Assembly (NCBI RefSeq): GCF_012272695.1
Contig: NZ_CP050902.1
Coordinates: 2,232,001-2,296,000, forward strand
Source: Nocardioides sp. JQ2195
Lineage (GTDB): Bacteria > Actinomycetota > Actinomycetes > Propionibacteriales > Nocardioidaceae
DNA length: 64,000 nucleotides
Reading direction: 5' to 3'
The notes under the pieces are model-generated. The model saw only the letters and a list, made by a program, of their open reading frames with translations. It searched no databases and was not told the origin of the DNA. Numbering within the stretch: position 1 is the stretch's first letter; each line of letters opens with the position of its first letter. Of the stretch, positions 50,586-58,692 are shown in pieces. Position numbers and translations under genes: made by a program.

Positions 50586-50606
50586 CCCGAAGTCGCGACC
50601 TTCGGG
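50586..50606 (+). terminator. Small hairpin after the response-regulator gene
   Basis: CCCGAAG and CTTCGGG form a perfect 7-bp stem around TCGCGAC, starting one base after the stop codon. Confidence 0.55.
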
Positions 50607-50715
50607 CGACGCGCCGGGCCCCGCATCGTTCCTAGACTCGGCGACCCGTGCACGGCCTCGATCCGCCGATCGGGCGACCTCGCGGAGCCATCTCGAGACC
50701 AGAGGAGTCAACCCC

Positions 50716-52035
50716 ATGGGTCTGCGCACCCTATTGCGAACCAGCACCACCGTGGTGGCGACCACCGTCGTCGCTGCCCTGCTCACCGCACCCGGCGCCA
50801 ACGCGCACGTGTGCCTCGACTGTGAAACTCCCGAGCTGCCCGAGGATCCCGGCGTCCCCTGTCCCACGATCGCGGCGACCACAGATCCGTGGATCGTGGT
50901 CCCCCAGGCGCCGTCCGCACCCAAGGTCGGTGAGGTGGTCACCGCCCGGACCGGAGTCTGGAACAGCAACACCAAGAACCTGAAGGTGATGTGGTTCGTC
51001 GGCGACAACGCCGCCACGACCTCGACCTCCCACACCTACCTGGACAACCGCACCTTCAACTACACGGTGAAGGCGCAGGACCAGGGCAAGCAGATCCGGC
51101 TGTGGGTCCGCGGCATCGGCGCACAGTCGCCGTGCGTCAAGGACGAGTTCTCCGCCGCCACCGACGCGGTGCAGAACGGCGCACCGCCTGTCAACCAAGC
51201 CGCTCCCTCCGTCGCCGGCACAGCACAGGTCGGTCAGACGCTCACCGCCTCTCCGGGGACCTGGACGAACTCCCCGGAGTCCTACAGCTACGCCTGGTAC
51301 CGCGAGGGCACGAGCACGAGCTTCGCCCACGGGCCCACCTACACGCTCACCCCGGCGGACCTCGGCACGAAGATCCGGGTCGGGGTGACCGCCCAACGCC
51401 CCGGACACTTGGTCGGGTTCGAGTACTCGACCTTCACCAGCACCGTCGTCCGGGGCAGCCTCGCGGCGATCTCCCCTCCGAGCATCACCGGGAACCGGGT
51501 CTTCGGACAGACCCTGACCGGCGATGAGGGTGAGTGGCCGGTCGGGACCGACATCGCCCGGCACTGGGAGCGCGACGGCTCACCGATCCCCGGAGCGACC
51601 GACAACGACTACACGCTGGGACTGAAGGACATCGGGCACTCCGTCTCCTACGTGGTCACCGCCACCCGCGCCGGCTACGACCCGCAGACGAGCCGGATCG
51701 GTGGCAGCACTGTGGCCCGAGCCGCAGCCCCGGTGTGGACCGGCAGGAAGATCACCCTCAAGGGCACGCACCAGGTGAGGAAGAAGGTCAAGGTCGTCAT
51801 CGGCGCCAAGAAGATCAGGACCAGGGCGGACGCTCCCGATGCCAAGGTGCGCTACCAGTGGCTGCGCAACGGCAAGGTGGTCAAGGGGTCCACGTCGCGG
51901 GCGCACCGGATCAGGAAGGCCGATCGTCGCACGAGGCTCAAGGCGCGCATCACGATCGCCCGCCCCGGTCACCGCGCGCTGGTGATCACCACGAAGGCCG
52001 TGCGGATCAGGAACAACGGCACGAGGATCCGCTGA
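50716..52035 (+). CDS. Secreted Ig-like repeat protein
   Basis: A 439-residue secreted protein with AGAGGAG before the ATG. A signal peptide (1-30, ending GANAH) precedes three to four beta-sandwich repeats of about 90 residues. These share VG-x-TLTA-x-x-G-x-W starts (VGEVVTARTGVWNSN, VGQTLTASPGTWTNS, FGQTLTGDEGEWPVG) and Y-T-L/V-x-x-x-D-x-G endings. The last about 100 residues are Lys/Arg-rich (KKVKVVIGAKKIRT, YQWLRNGKVVKGS), similar to the tails of other secreted proteins in this window. Five N-terminal cysteines (CLDC, PCP and others) may form disulphides. It has no catalytic motif and is probably structural or adhesive on the cell surface. Confidence 0.8.
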   Translation: MGLRTLLRTSTTVVATTVVAALLTAPGANAHVCLDCETPELPEDPGVPCPTIAATTDPWIVVPQAPSAPKVGEVVTARTGVWNSNTKNLKVMWFVGDNAATTSTSHTYLDNRTFNYTVKAQDQGKQIRLWVRGIGAQSPCVKDEFSAATDAVQNGAPPVNQAAPSVAGTAQVGQTLTASPGTWTNSPESYSYAWYREGTSTSFAHGPTYTLTPADLGTKIRVGVTAQRPGHLVGFEYSTFTSTVVRGSLAAISPPSITGNRVFGQTLTGDEGEWPVGTDIARHWERDGSPIPGATDNDYTLGLKDIGHSVSYVVTATRAGYDPQTSRIGGSTVARAAAPVWTGRKITLKGTHQVRKKVKVVIGAKKIRTRADAPDAKVRYQWLRNGKVVKGSTSRAHRIRKADRRTRLKARITIARPGHRALVITTKAVRIRNNGTRIR

Positions 52036-52116
52036 CGCGAAGGTCCGCGCGGTCCCGTGTCGAGCCTCGCCGGCCCGCGTGAGCCGGCGCCGGCCCGGGT
52101 CAGCCCGCAATGACGA

Positions 52117-52156
52117 ACAGTCCGCAGGTCCTCGTCGAGGAGGGCCTGCGGACTGT
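52117..52156. terminator. Bidirectional hairpin terminator
   Basis: ACAGTCCGCAGG and CCTGCGGACTGT form a perfect 12-bp stem, with further pairing inside (CCTC/GAGG). It lies between the convergent Ig-like protein gene and rnj. Confidence 0.85.
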
Positions 52157-52193
52157 CCGGTGAGTGCAGAGGCAGTGGAGCGGGCGGCCGGTC

Positions 52194-53882
52194 TCAGGCC
52201 TCGATGACGACCGGGACGATCATCGGACGACGCTTGTGCTTGTTGCTCACCCAGCGGCCGATGACTCGGCGTACGGTCTGCTGCAGCTGGTGGGTGTCGT
52301 TGACCCCGTCGGACATCGCCTTGTCCAGCGCGTCGATGATCGGCTGTCGGATGCCGTTGAAGGTGTGCTCGTTCTCGACGAAGCCGCGGGCGTGGATCTC
52401 GGGCCCGCTGACCACGTGGCCGGACTGCGAGTCGACCACGACGATCACCGAGATGAAGCCCTCCTCGCCGAGGATCCGGCGGTCCTTGAGCGACGACTCG
52501 GTGATGTCACCGACCGAGGTGCCGTCGACGAACACGTAGCCGCACTCGACCTTGCCGGCGATCTCCGCCTTGCCGTCGACCAGGTCGACGACCACGCCGT
52601 CCTCGGCGATCACCACGTTCTCGATGCCGGTGGCCCGGGCCAGGTCGGCGTTCGCGCGCATGTGCCGGATCTCGCCGTGGATCGGCAGCACGTTCTTAGG
52701 CTTGACGATGTTGTAGCAGTAGAGCAGCTCACCGGCGCTCGCGTGCCCGGAGACGTGCACGAGCGCGTTGCCCTTGTGCACCACGTTGGCCCCCCAGCGG
52801 GAGAGCCCGTTGATCACCCGGTAGACGGCGTTCTCGTTGCCGGGGATCAGTGACGAGGCCAGGACGACGGTGTCGCCCTCCTCGATGTGCACGAAGTTGT
52901 GGTTGCGCTGGGCGATCCGCGACAGCGCGGACAGCGGCTCGCCCTGCGAGCCCGTGGAGATCAGCACCTGCTTGTGCGGGGCGAGGTCGGCCAGCTCCTT
53001 GGCGTCGACGATCACACCCTTCGGCACGTTGAGGTAGCCCAGGTCACGGGCGATCGCCATGTTGCGCACCATCGAGCGGCCGACGTACGCGACCTTGCGG
53101 CCGTGGGCGACCGCGGCGTCGAGCACCTGCTGGACCCGGTGGATGTGGGAGGCGAAGCAGGCGACGATGATCCGCTGGTCACGGGCGCTGTGGAACACGG
53201 AGTCGAGCACCGGGCCGATGCTCTTCTCGGTGGTGGTGAAGCCCGGCACCTCGGCGTTCGTGGAGTCGGTCATGAACAGGTCGACGCCCTCGTCACCGAG
53301 ACGGGCGAACGCGTTCAGGTCGGTGATCCGACCGTCGAGCGGCAGCTGGTCCATCTTGAAGTCACCGGTGTGCAGGACCAGCCCGGCACCGGTGCGGATC
53401 GCCACGGCCAGCGCGTCCGGGATCGAGTGGTTGACCGCGACGAACTCGAGGTCGAACGGGCCGAAGGAGATCGTGTCGCCGGCCTTGACGACGTGGTGCA
53501 CCGTCTCCCTGAGCCGGTGCTCACGCAGCTTGGAGCCGAGCAGCGCCAGGGTCAGCTCGGAGCCGACCAGCGGGATGTCGCCGCGCTCGCGCAGGAGGTA
53601 CGGCGTGGCGCCGATGTGGTCCTCGTGCCCGTGGGTCAGCACCAGCGCCTCGACCTCGTCGAGGCGTCCACGGATCGAGGCGAAGTCGGGCAGGATCAGG
53701 TCGACGCCGGGGTGGTGGTCCTCGGGGAACAGCACGCCACAGTCGACGATCAGCAGGCGGCCGTCGTACTCGAAGACCGTCATGTTCCGACCGACCTCGC
53801 CGAGGCCGCCGAGCGGGGTGATCCGCAGTCCACCCTTCGGCAGCTCGTGCGGCACGGAGAGTTCGGGGTGCGGATGGCTCAA
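52194..53882 (-). CDS. rnj: Ribonuclease J
   Basis: A 562-residue metallo-beta-lactamase/beta-CASP RNase with 5' exonuclease and endonuclease activity in RNA maturation and decay. The zinc motif HGHEDHIG is at about 81-88 (ALVLTHGHEDHIGATPYLLR), VLHTGDFKMDQ carries a further ligand, MTDSTNAEVPG the beta-CASP Asp, and HVSGHASAGE the conserved beta-CASP His. The length is standard. It lies 11 bases after dapA, the usual actinobacterial dapA-rnj order. Confidence 0.95.
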   Translation of the reverse strand: MSHPHPELSVPHELPKGGLRITPLGGLGEVGRNMTVFEYDGRLLIVDCGVLFPEDHHPGVDLILPDFASIRGRLDEVEALVLTHGHEDHIGATPYLLRERGDIPLVGSELTLALLGSKLREHRLRETVHHVVKAGDTISFGPFDLEFVAVNHSIPDALAVAIRTGAGLVLHTGDFKMDQLPLDGRITDLNAFARLGDEGVDLFMTDSTNAEVPGFTTTEKSIGPVLDSVFHSARDQRIIVACFASHIHRVQQVLDAAVAHGRKVAYVGRSMVRNMAIARDLGYLNVPKGVIVDAKELADLAPHKQVLISTGSQGEPLSALSRIAQRNHNFVHIEEGDTVVLASSLIPGNENAVYRVINGLSRWGANVVHKGNALVHVSGHASAGELLYCYNIVKPKNVLPIHGEIRHMRANADLARATGIENVVIAEDGVVVDLVDGKAEIAGKVECGYVFVDGTSVGDITESSLKDRRILGEEGFISVIVVVDSQSGHVVSGPEIHARGFVENEHTFNGIRQPIIDALDKAMSDGVNDTHQLQQTVRRVIGRWVSNKHKRRPMIVPVVIEA

Positions 53883-53893
53883 AGTGGATCTCC

Positions 53894-54793
53894 TCAGATG
53901 AGACCGGCCGCCTCCAGCCCCGTGCGAAGTGCGGTCACTTCTTCCTCGTCGAGCTCGACGAGAGGGCTGCGGACGTGTCGGTTGTCGATGACGCCGAGCA
54001 GCTGGAGTGCTGCCTTGGCGGTGGTGGCTCCGTAGTTGGGGACGCCCATGACGGCGTCGATCGCGGGGAGCATCCGCGTGAAGATGGTGAGGGCTTCGGC
54101 GTGGTCGCCGGAGCGGAAGGCGTCGGACATCGCCTTGATCTGGTTGCCGGCCACGTGGCCGACGACCGAGACCACGCCGGCCGCGCCGTGGGCCAGCCAG
54201 CCGAGGTTGGCGATGTCGTCGCCGGAGTAGACCGCGTAGCCGAGCTGCTGCAGGCGTACGCCGCGGGCGAAGTCGCCGACCGCGTCCTTGACCGCGACGA
54301 CCGACTCGATCCTGATCGCCTCGGCGTAGGTCTCGAGGGAGATCGTGGTGCCGGTGCGTCCCGGGACGTCGTAGAGCATCACGGGGACGCCAGTGGTCTC
54401 GGCGACCTGGCGGAAGTGGTGCAGCACGCCCTTCTGGGACGGCTTGTTGTAGTAGGGGGTGACCAGGAGCAGCCCGTCGGCGCCGTTCTTCTCGGCCTGC
54501 CTGGCCAGCTCGACCGAGTGGGCGGTGGTGTTGGTGCCGACGCCGGCGACGATCTTGATGTCGGCGCCCACGGCCTCGCGGACGGCGGCCAGGATCTGGC
54601 CGTCCTCCTCGATCGAGGTGGTCGGCGACTCGCCGGTCGTGCCCGAGACGACCAGTCCGTCGTGGCCGTTCTCGACCAGGTGCTGCGCGATCTTCTTGGT
54701 GCCTTCGAAGTCGACGGAGTCGTCATCGTTGAAAGCAGTGGCCATCGCGGTGAGCACGCGACCGAAGGGCGCGGCGGGGGCAGCGGAGGTCAT
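53894..54793 (-). CDS. dapA: 4-hydroxy-tetrahydrodipicolinate synthase
   Basis: A 299-residue TIM-barrel lyase that condenses pyruvate with aspartate semialdehyde in lysine and diaminopimelate synthesis. The Schiff-base Lys is in ESVVAVKDAVGDF (about 167). The catalytic Tyr is in LLVTPYYNKPSQKG (about 116) and the substrate motif is VSGTTGESPT (about 50). It is cotranscribed with rnj. Confidence 0.95.
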   Translation of the reverse strand: MTSAAPAAPFGRVLTAMATAFNDDDSVDFEGTKKIAQHLVENGHDGLVVSGTTGESPTTSIEEDGQILAAVREAVGADIKIVAGVGTNTTAHSVELARQAEKNGADGLLLVTPYYNKPSQKGVLHHFRQVAETTGVPVMLYDVPGRTGTTISLETYAEAIRIESVVAVKDAVGDFARGVRLQQLGYAVYSGDDIANLGWLAHGAAGVVSVVGHVAGNQIKAMSDAFRSGDHAEALTIFTRMLPAIDAVMGVPNYGATTAKAALQLLGVIDNRHVRSPLVELDEEEVTALRTGLEAAGLI

Positions 54794-54906
54794 GGCGACA
54801 GGTTATCGCTCACGGACCCGGGTTGAGCGCACAGGTGGCTGCGCGGACACCCGAATTCGTGCTCCCGACTCCCTGTGCCCAGTCTCGACGCCTTCCTGAC
54901 CGAGCC

Positions 54907-55830
54907 TCAGACGGCTGGCATGACCTGGTCGGCGACCAGCCGGAGGTGGTCGAGATCGGCCAGGTCGAGCACCTGCAGGTAGATCCGCTGGCTGCCCAGG
55001 GCCTCGAACCGCTTGACCTTGGCGACCACCTCGTCGGGGGTGCCGGCCAAGCCGTTCTCCCGCAGCTCGTCGACCTCACGACCGATCGCCTCGGCACGCC
55101 GGCGGATCTCGGCCTCGTCGCGCCCGACGCACAGCACCAACGCGTTGGACCAGGCCAACTCCTCCGGGTCTCGGTCGATCTCCTCGCAGGCTGCACGCAC
55201 CCGGTCGAACTGGGTCTTCGTGGTCTGCTCGTCGACGAACGGCAGGTTGAACTCGTCCGCGTACCGCGCCGCGAGCGCCGGCGTACGTCGTCTGCCGAGG
55301 CCGCCGATCAGGATCGGCGGCTTGGCCTGGGTCGGCTTGGGCAGGGCCGGGGAGTCGGTGATCGGCCAGGTGGCGCCGCCGTGGCTGAACCGTTCCCCCA
55401 CCTCGGTGCCCCACAGGCCGGTGATGATCGCGAGCTGCTCCTCGAAGCGGTCGAAGCGTTCCTTGGTGGACGGGAAGGGGATGCCGTAGGCCGTGTGCTC
55501 CTGCTCGAACCAGCCGGCGCCGATGCCCAGCTCGACCCGGCCGCCGCTCATCTGGTCGACCTGCGCGACCTGGATCGCCAGCACGCCGGGGTGACGGAAG
55601 GTCGCCGAGGTCATCATCGTGCCGAGCCGGATGCTCGTGGTGTCGCGGGCCAGTCCGGCCAGAGTCGTCCAGGCGTCCGTCGACCCGGGCAGCCCCTCGG
55701 TGCCCATGCCGAGGTAGTGGTCGGAGCGGAAGAAGGCCCCGAAGCCGAGTTCCTCGGCGGCCAGGGCGACCTTCAGGAGGTCGTCGTAGGTCGCGCCCTG
55801 TTGGGGTTCGGTGAAGACACGGAGTTCCAT
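54907..55830 (-). CDS. LLM-class F420-dependent oxidoreductase
   Basis: A 307-residue luciferase-like TIM-barrel enzyme. It begins MELRVFTEPQQGATYDDLLK, followed by FFRSDHYLGMG, LGTMMTSATFRHPGVLAIQV, GGRVELGIGAGWFEQEH and PPILIGGLGRRR, all signatures of the F420-binding subgroup rather than the FMN one. Members reduce varied substrates with F420H2, and the substrate here is unknown. The start is ATG 55830; the upstream open frame crosses a long hairpin and is not conserved. It lies on the same strand as dapA but is separated by about 110 bases. Confidence 0.88.
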   Translation of the reverse strand: MELRVFTEPQQGATYDDLLKVALAAEELGFGAFFRSDHYLGMGTEGLPGSTDAWTTLAGLARDTTSIRLGTMMTSATFRHPGVLAIQVAQVDQMSGGRVELGIGAGWFEQEHTAYGIPFPSTKERFDRFEEQLAIITGLWGTEVGERFSHGGATWPITDSPALPKPTQAKPPILIGGLGRRRTPALAARYADEFNLPFVDEQTTKTQFDRVRAACEEIDRDPEELAWSNALVLCVGRDEAEIRRRAEAIGREVDELRENGLAGTPDEVVAKVKRFEALGSQRIYLQVLDLADLDHLRLVADQVMPAV

Positions 55831-55880
55831 GACGCCCAGCCTGCCACGCCCGTGCACACGCCCGGGTGTCCTGCTGGGTG

Positions 55881-55933
55881 CGCGACAGCGGAGGATTTCA
55901 CGCGCATGCTGCGTGGGATCCTCCACTGTCGCG
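55881..55933. repeat. Long near-perfect intergenic hairpin
   Basis: CGCGACAG pairs with CTGTCGCG, then (past one C/A mismatch) GGAGGAT with ATCCTCC, two T-G pairs, and CACGC with GCGTG around a 7-base loop. This gives over 20 pairs in 53 bases. It is in the 136-base gap between the DHFR-NUDIX stop and the LLM oxidoreductase start. It could terminate transcription but is longer than usual terminators and looks like a dispersed palindromic element. Confidence 0.8.
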
Positions 55934-55966
55934 AGCGTGTGACCCCGGAGCACGCCTCCGTCGACC

Positions 55967-56869
55967 TCAGTCCGGGAAGCGCTTCCTCAGGATGGGCAGC
56001 ACGTGGTGCTCCAGCAGCGGTGCGAGGTCGGCGTGGGCCTCGTCGAGTCCCATCCAGCGCATCTCGTCGATCTCGCCGTCGATGCTCGGCTCGCCCTCGG
56101 GGCTGGCGAGGAATGCCTCGGAGCGCAGCAGGTGTCCGGGCTCGTTGGCGGCCAGCGAGACGAAGCTGCCGAGCGGCTCGAGGTCGGTCGGGCTCAGGCC
56201 CACCTCTTCCTCGGCCTCACGCCGGGCCGCATCGGCGGGCGCCTCACCCGGCTCGAACTTCCCGCCGACCAGCATGAACCTGCCGGTGCCGCGCTTGCGG
56301 ACGGTGAGCACCTGTCGATCGCGGACGAACGCGACTGCGGCCACCACGATCGTCGGCGGCGCAGCCGTGCGCTCCCACCAGACCCAGTCGAGCCCGGGGC
56401 CCGCGGCGCGACCGGTCTCGCGCCACTCGTCCGGGCTGAACTCGGGATACCGGGCGTCACCCTGCGGCTCGAGGTCGATCTCGGTGAGGACCTGGTGGGT
56501 GGCGAACGGCATCGCCTGCTCATAGACCTGCGTGCCGCCCGCGATGACGGTGTCTCCCGGCTGGGTCGCGGCGAGGTCGAGCGCCTCGTTAATGCTGTGC
56601 GCGACCAGCACCTTGTCGGCGTACTCCCCCGCGCTCCAGTCGCGCTGGCGGGTGACCACGATCGTCGTACGCCCGGGCAGCGGGCGCCCGATCGAGTCGT
56701 AGGTCGCCCGGCCCATCACCAGGGTGTGGCCGAGGGTGACCTTCTTGAAGTGCGCGAAGTCCTCGGAGATGTGCCACGGGATCTCACCACCGTCGCCGAT
56801 CACCCGGTTCCGGGCGTACGCCGCCACCATGACGACCCGCGGGGCGTCAGGAATCGTCGGTTCGGGCAT
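55967..56869 (-). CDS. Dihydrofolate reductase fused to a NUDIX hydrolase
   Basis: A 300-residue fusion. Residues 11-160 are DHFR: VVMVAAYARNRVIGDGGEIP, WHISEDFAHFKK (catalytic Asp equivalent to E. coli Asp27), LVMGRATYDSIGRPLPGRT and VIAGGTQVYEQAM. It reduces dihydrofolate to tetrahydrofolate with NADPH. Residues about 170-300 are a NUDIX domain with a complete box, GKFEPGEAPADAARREAEEE then VGL (about 203-225). The linker ends in the DHFR-typical WVWWER. The NUDIX partner may clean oxidised nucleotides or act on a folate precursor; neither can be decided from sequence. ATG 56869 is preferred over TTG 56872. Its first codons belong to a 22-bp tandem repeat. It lies just downstream of thyA. 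Confidence 0.92.
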   Translation of the reverse strand: MPEPTIPDAPRVVMVAAYARNRVIGDGGEIPWHISEDFAHFKKVTLGHTLVMGRATYDSIGRPLPGRTTIVVTRQRDWSAGEYADKVLVAHSINEALDLAATQPGDTVIAGGTQVYEQAMPFATHQVLTEIDLEPQGDARYPEFSPDEWRETGRAAGPGLDWVWWERTAAPPTIVVAAVAFVRDRQVLTVRKRGTGRFMLVGGKFEPGEAPADAARREAEEEVGLSPTDLEPLGSFVSLAANEPGHLLRSEAFLASPEGEPSIDGEIDEMRWMGLDEAHADLAPLLEHHVLPILRKRFPD

Positions 56870-56908
56870 CAAGAATCCACCGTTCGGGCATCAAGAATCC
56901 ACCGTTCG
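56843..56908 (-). repeat. Three 22-bp tandem repeats over the DHFR start codon
   Basis: On the minus strand two identical units CGAACGGTGGATTCTTGATGCC (written at 56887-56908 and 56865-56886) are followed by a diverged unit at 56843-56864 that forms codons 3-10 of the DHFR gene. Each junction contains an ATGCC, so the true ATG is preceded by look-alike starts at 22-bp steps. Confidence 0.88.
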
Positions 56909-56914
56909 CGCATC

Positions 56915-57730
56915 TCAGACGGCGATCGGGGCCTTGATCCCGGGGTGGGGGTGGTAGCCCTCGAGGGTGATGTGGTCGAGGTCGAAGCCGTCGATCTCGG
57001 TGACCGACGGGTCGAGCGTCAACGTCGGCAGCGGACGCGGCTCGCGGGTCAGCTGGAGCCTCGCCTGCTCGAGGTGGTTGGAGTAGAGGTGCGCATCGCC
57101 GAAGGTGTGCACGAAGTCACCGACCTCGAGCCCGGTGACCTGGGCGACCATGTGGGTGAGCAGCGCGTAGGAGGCGATGTTGAACGGCACTCCGAGGAAC
57201 ACGTCGGCGCTGCGTTGGTAGAGCTGGCAGGACAAGCGGCCCCGAACGCTGTCTCCTTGGGGCGGCGCGACGTAGAACTGGAACATCGTGTGGCACGGCG
57301 CCAGCGCCATCTGCGGGATGTCGGCGACGTTCCACGCGGAGACGATGTGGCGCCGCGAGTCGGGGTCGCGGCGGATCTGCTCGATGACCTGCTTGACCTG
57401 GTCGACGTGGCTGCCGTCCGGAGCCGGCCAGGAGCGCCACTGGTAGCCGTAGACCGGTCCGAGGTCGCCGTTCTCGTCGGCCCACTCGTCCCAGATCGAG
57501 ACGCCGCGGTCCTGGAGCCACTTCACGTTGGTGTCACCGCGCAGGAACCACAGCAGCTCGGCGAACACCGAGCGGGTGTGCACCTTCTTGGTGGTGACGA
57601 GCGGGAAACCGGCCGACAGGTCGAACCGCATCTGGTGGCCGAACACGCTGCGGGTGCCGGTGCCGGTGCGGTCCCCCTTGTCGGCGCCGTCGTCGAGGAC
57701 ACGCTGGAGGAGGTCGAGGTAGGGCTGCAC
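56915..57730 (-). CDS. thyA: Thymidylate synthase (ThyA type)
   Basis: A 271-residue folate-dependent enzyme converting dUMP to dTMP and producing dihydrofolate, which the adjacent DHFR recycles. Signatures are [19 protein letters not shown], the catalytic Cys in [13 protein letters not shown] (about 145), the dUMP-binding [17 protein letters not shown] and [20 protein letters not shown]. The gap to the DHFR gene is about 45 bases and consists largely of the 22-bp repeats. Relatives often carry flavin-dependent thyX next to dapA, and ThyA/DHFR occupies that position here. Confidence 0.95.
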   Translation of the reverse strand: MQPYLDLLQRVLDDGADKGDRTGTGTRSVFGHQMRFDLSAGFPLVTTKKVHTRSVFAELLWFLRGDTNVKWLQDRGVSIWDEWADENGDLGPVYGYQWRSWPAPDGSHVDQVKQVIEQIRRDPDSRRHIVSAWNVADIPQMALAPCHTMFQFYVAPPQGDSVRGRLSCQLYQRSADVFLGVPFNIASYALLTHMVAQVTGLEVGDFVHTFGDAHLYSNHLEQARLQLTREPRPLPTLTLDPSVTEIDGFDLDHITLEGYHPHPGIKAPIAV

Positions 57731-57764
57731 GACAGCAGCCTACGACGCGTGGTTCCATGAAGGT

Positions 57765-58529
57765 GTGACCCACTCCGAGCTTGGTCTGATGGTCCTCTCC
57801 GGTTCGTCCGGTCGTCTCGAGACACAGCGCTGCGAGATGTTGCGCACGCACGGCATCGACGCCGTCCCGGTGCAGTGGTTCGGCGGCACCGGGCAGCCGA
57901 GGACCCCGCGGCGGGTTCCGCTGGAGTCGCTGCTGCCCCACCTCGAGCAGCTCGACCGGCGATGCCGTCGCGTGGGCATCCTCGGTGTCTCCTTCGGGGC
58001 GGAAGCAGCCCTGCTGCTGGCGGCGCGTGACGTCCGGGTCTCCGCGGTGATCGCCCTGTCGCCGACCTCGGTGGTGTGGGAATGCCCGGACCTCGAGGAC
58101 GGCCGTCCGGTGCACGACGCGAAGTGGACCTGGCGCGGTGAGCCGATCGCCGGCGTTCCGTACGTCGACCAGACCGGGCACGCGCTGGCGGACGCGCGCG
58201 AGGTGCACGAGAAGAGCGTGGCCGCCCTCAACGGCAACCGGGTCGACTACGACATCCCGGTGGAACGCATCGACGCCTCCGTCATCGTGAGCGCCGGCGG
58301 CGACGACCGGGTGTGGCAGTCCGCGGCGTTCTGCGAGGACATCGTCGCCCGTCGCACCCACCACGGACAGGACACCACCCACCTCGTCGAGGCCGGGGCC
58401 GGGCACCGCGTGCTGCTCCCCGGGGAGCAGGCGCCTCCCCCGCGCACGGACCTTCCCGCGGGCGGCGACCCTGAGGCCGACCGGGCGCTCGGTGAGAAGG
58501 TGCTGGCCGCGATCCTGGAGCTGGGCTGA
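57765..58529 (+). CDS. Alpha/beta hydrolase, BAAT/acyl-CoA thioester hydrolase C-terminal type
   Basis: A 254-residue cytoplasmic hydrolase starting at GTG 57765, 34 bases divergent from thyA. The nucleophile elbow is GVSFG in VGILGVSFGAEAALLLA (about 70-80). The acid is probably in IVSAGGDDRVWQSA and the catalytic His in VEAGAGHRVLLPGE. This order and the BAAT-like core (VIALSPTSVVWECP) point to acyl-thioester or ester hydrolysis. The N-terminal BAAT domain is absent, as is common in bacterial homologues. The substrate is unknown. Confidence 0.8.
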   Translation: MTHSELGLMVLSGSSGRLETQRCEMLRTHGIDAVPVQWFGGTGQPRTPRRVPLESLLPHLEQLDRRCRRVGILGVSFGAEAALLLAARDVRVSAVIALSPTSVVWECPDLEDGRPVHDAKWTWRGEPIAGVPYVDQTGHALADAREVHEKSVAALNGNRVDYDIPVERIDASVIVSAGGDDRVWQSAAFCEDIVARRTHHGQDTTHLVEAGAGHRVLLPGEQAPPPRTDLPAGGDPEADRALGEKVLAAILELG

Positions 58530-58636
58530 GCCGTCCGCTCCGCCTGCTGCGCTCCACGTCGCCTTCGTCTGCGCCGACGAGCAGTCGATCGGCGTCATCA
58601 CCGGCCGATCAGATCGAAGGGCCCTGGCAACTCATG

Positions 58637-58692
58637 GTGCAGGCTCAGGCGTGCAGGCTCAAGCGTGCAGGCTCAGGCGTGCAGGCTCATCG
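58637..58692. repeat. 14-bp tandem repeat at the end of the small conserved gene
   Basis: Four units at 58637, 58651, 58665 and 58679: GTGCAGGCTCAGGC, GTGCAGGCTCAAGC, GTGCAGGCTCAGGC and GTGCAGGCTCATCG. On the minus strand the last coding bases and stop of the gene at 58673 (AGCCTGCACGCCTGA) are one copy, and two more follow beyond the stop. Confidence 0.85.
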
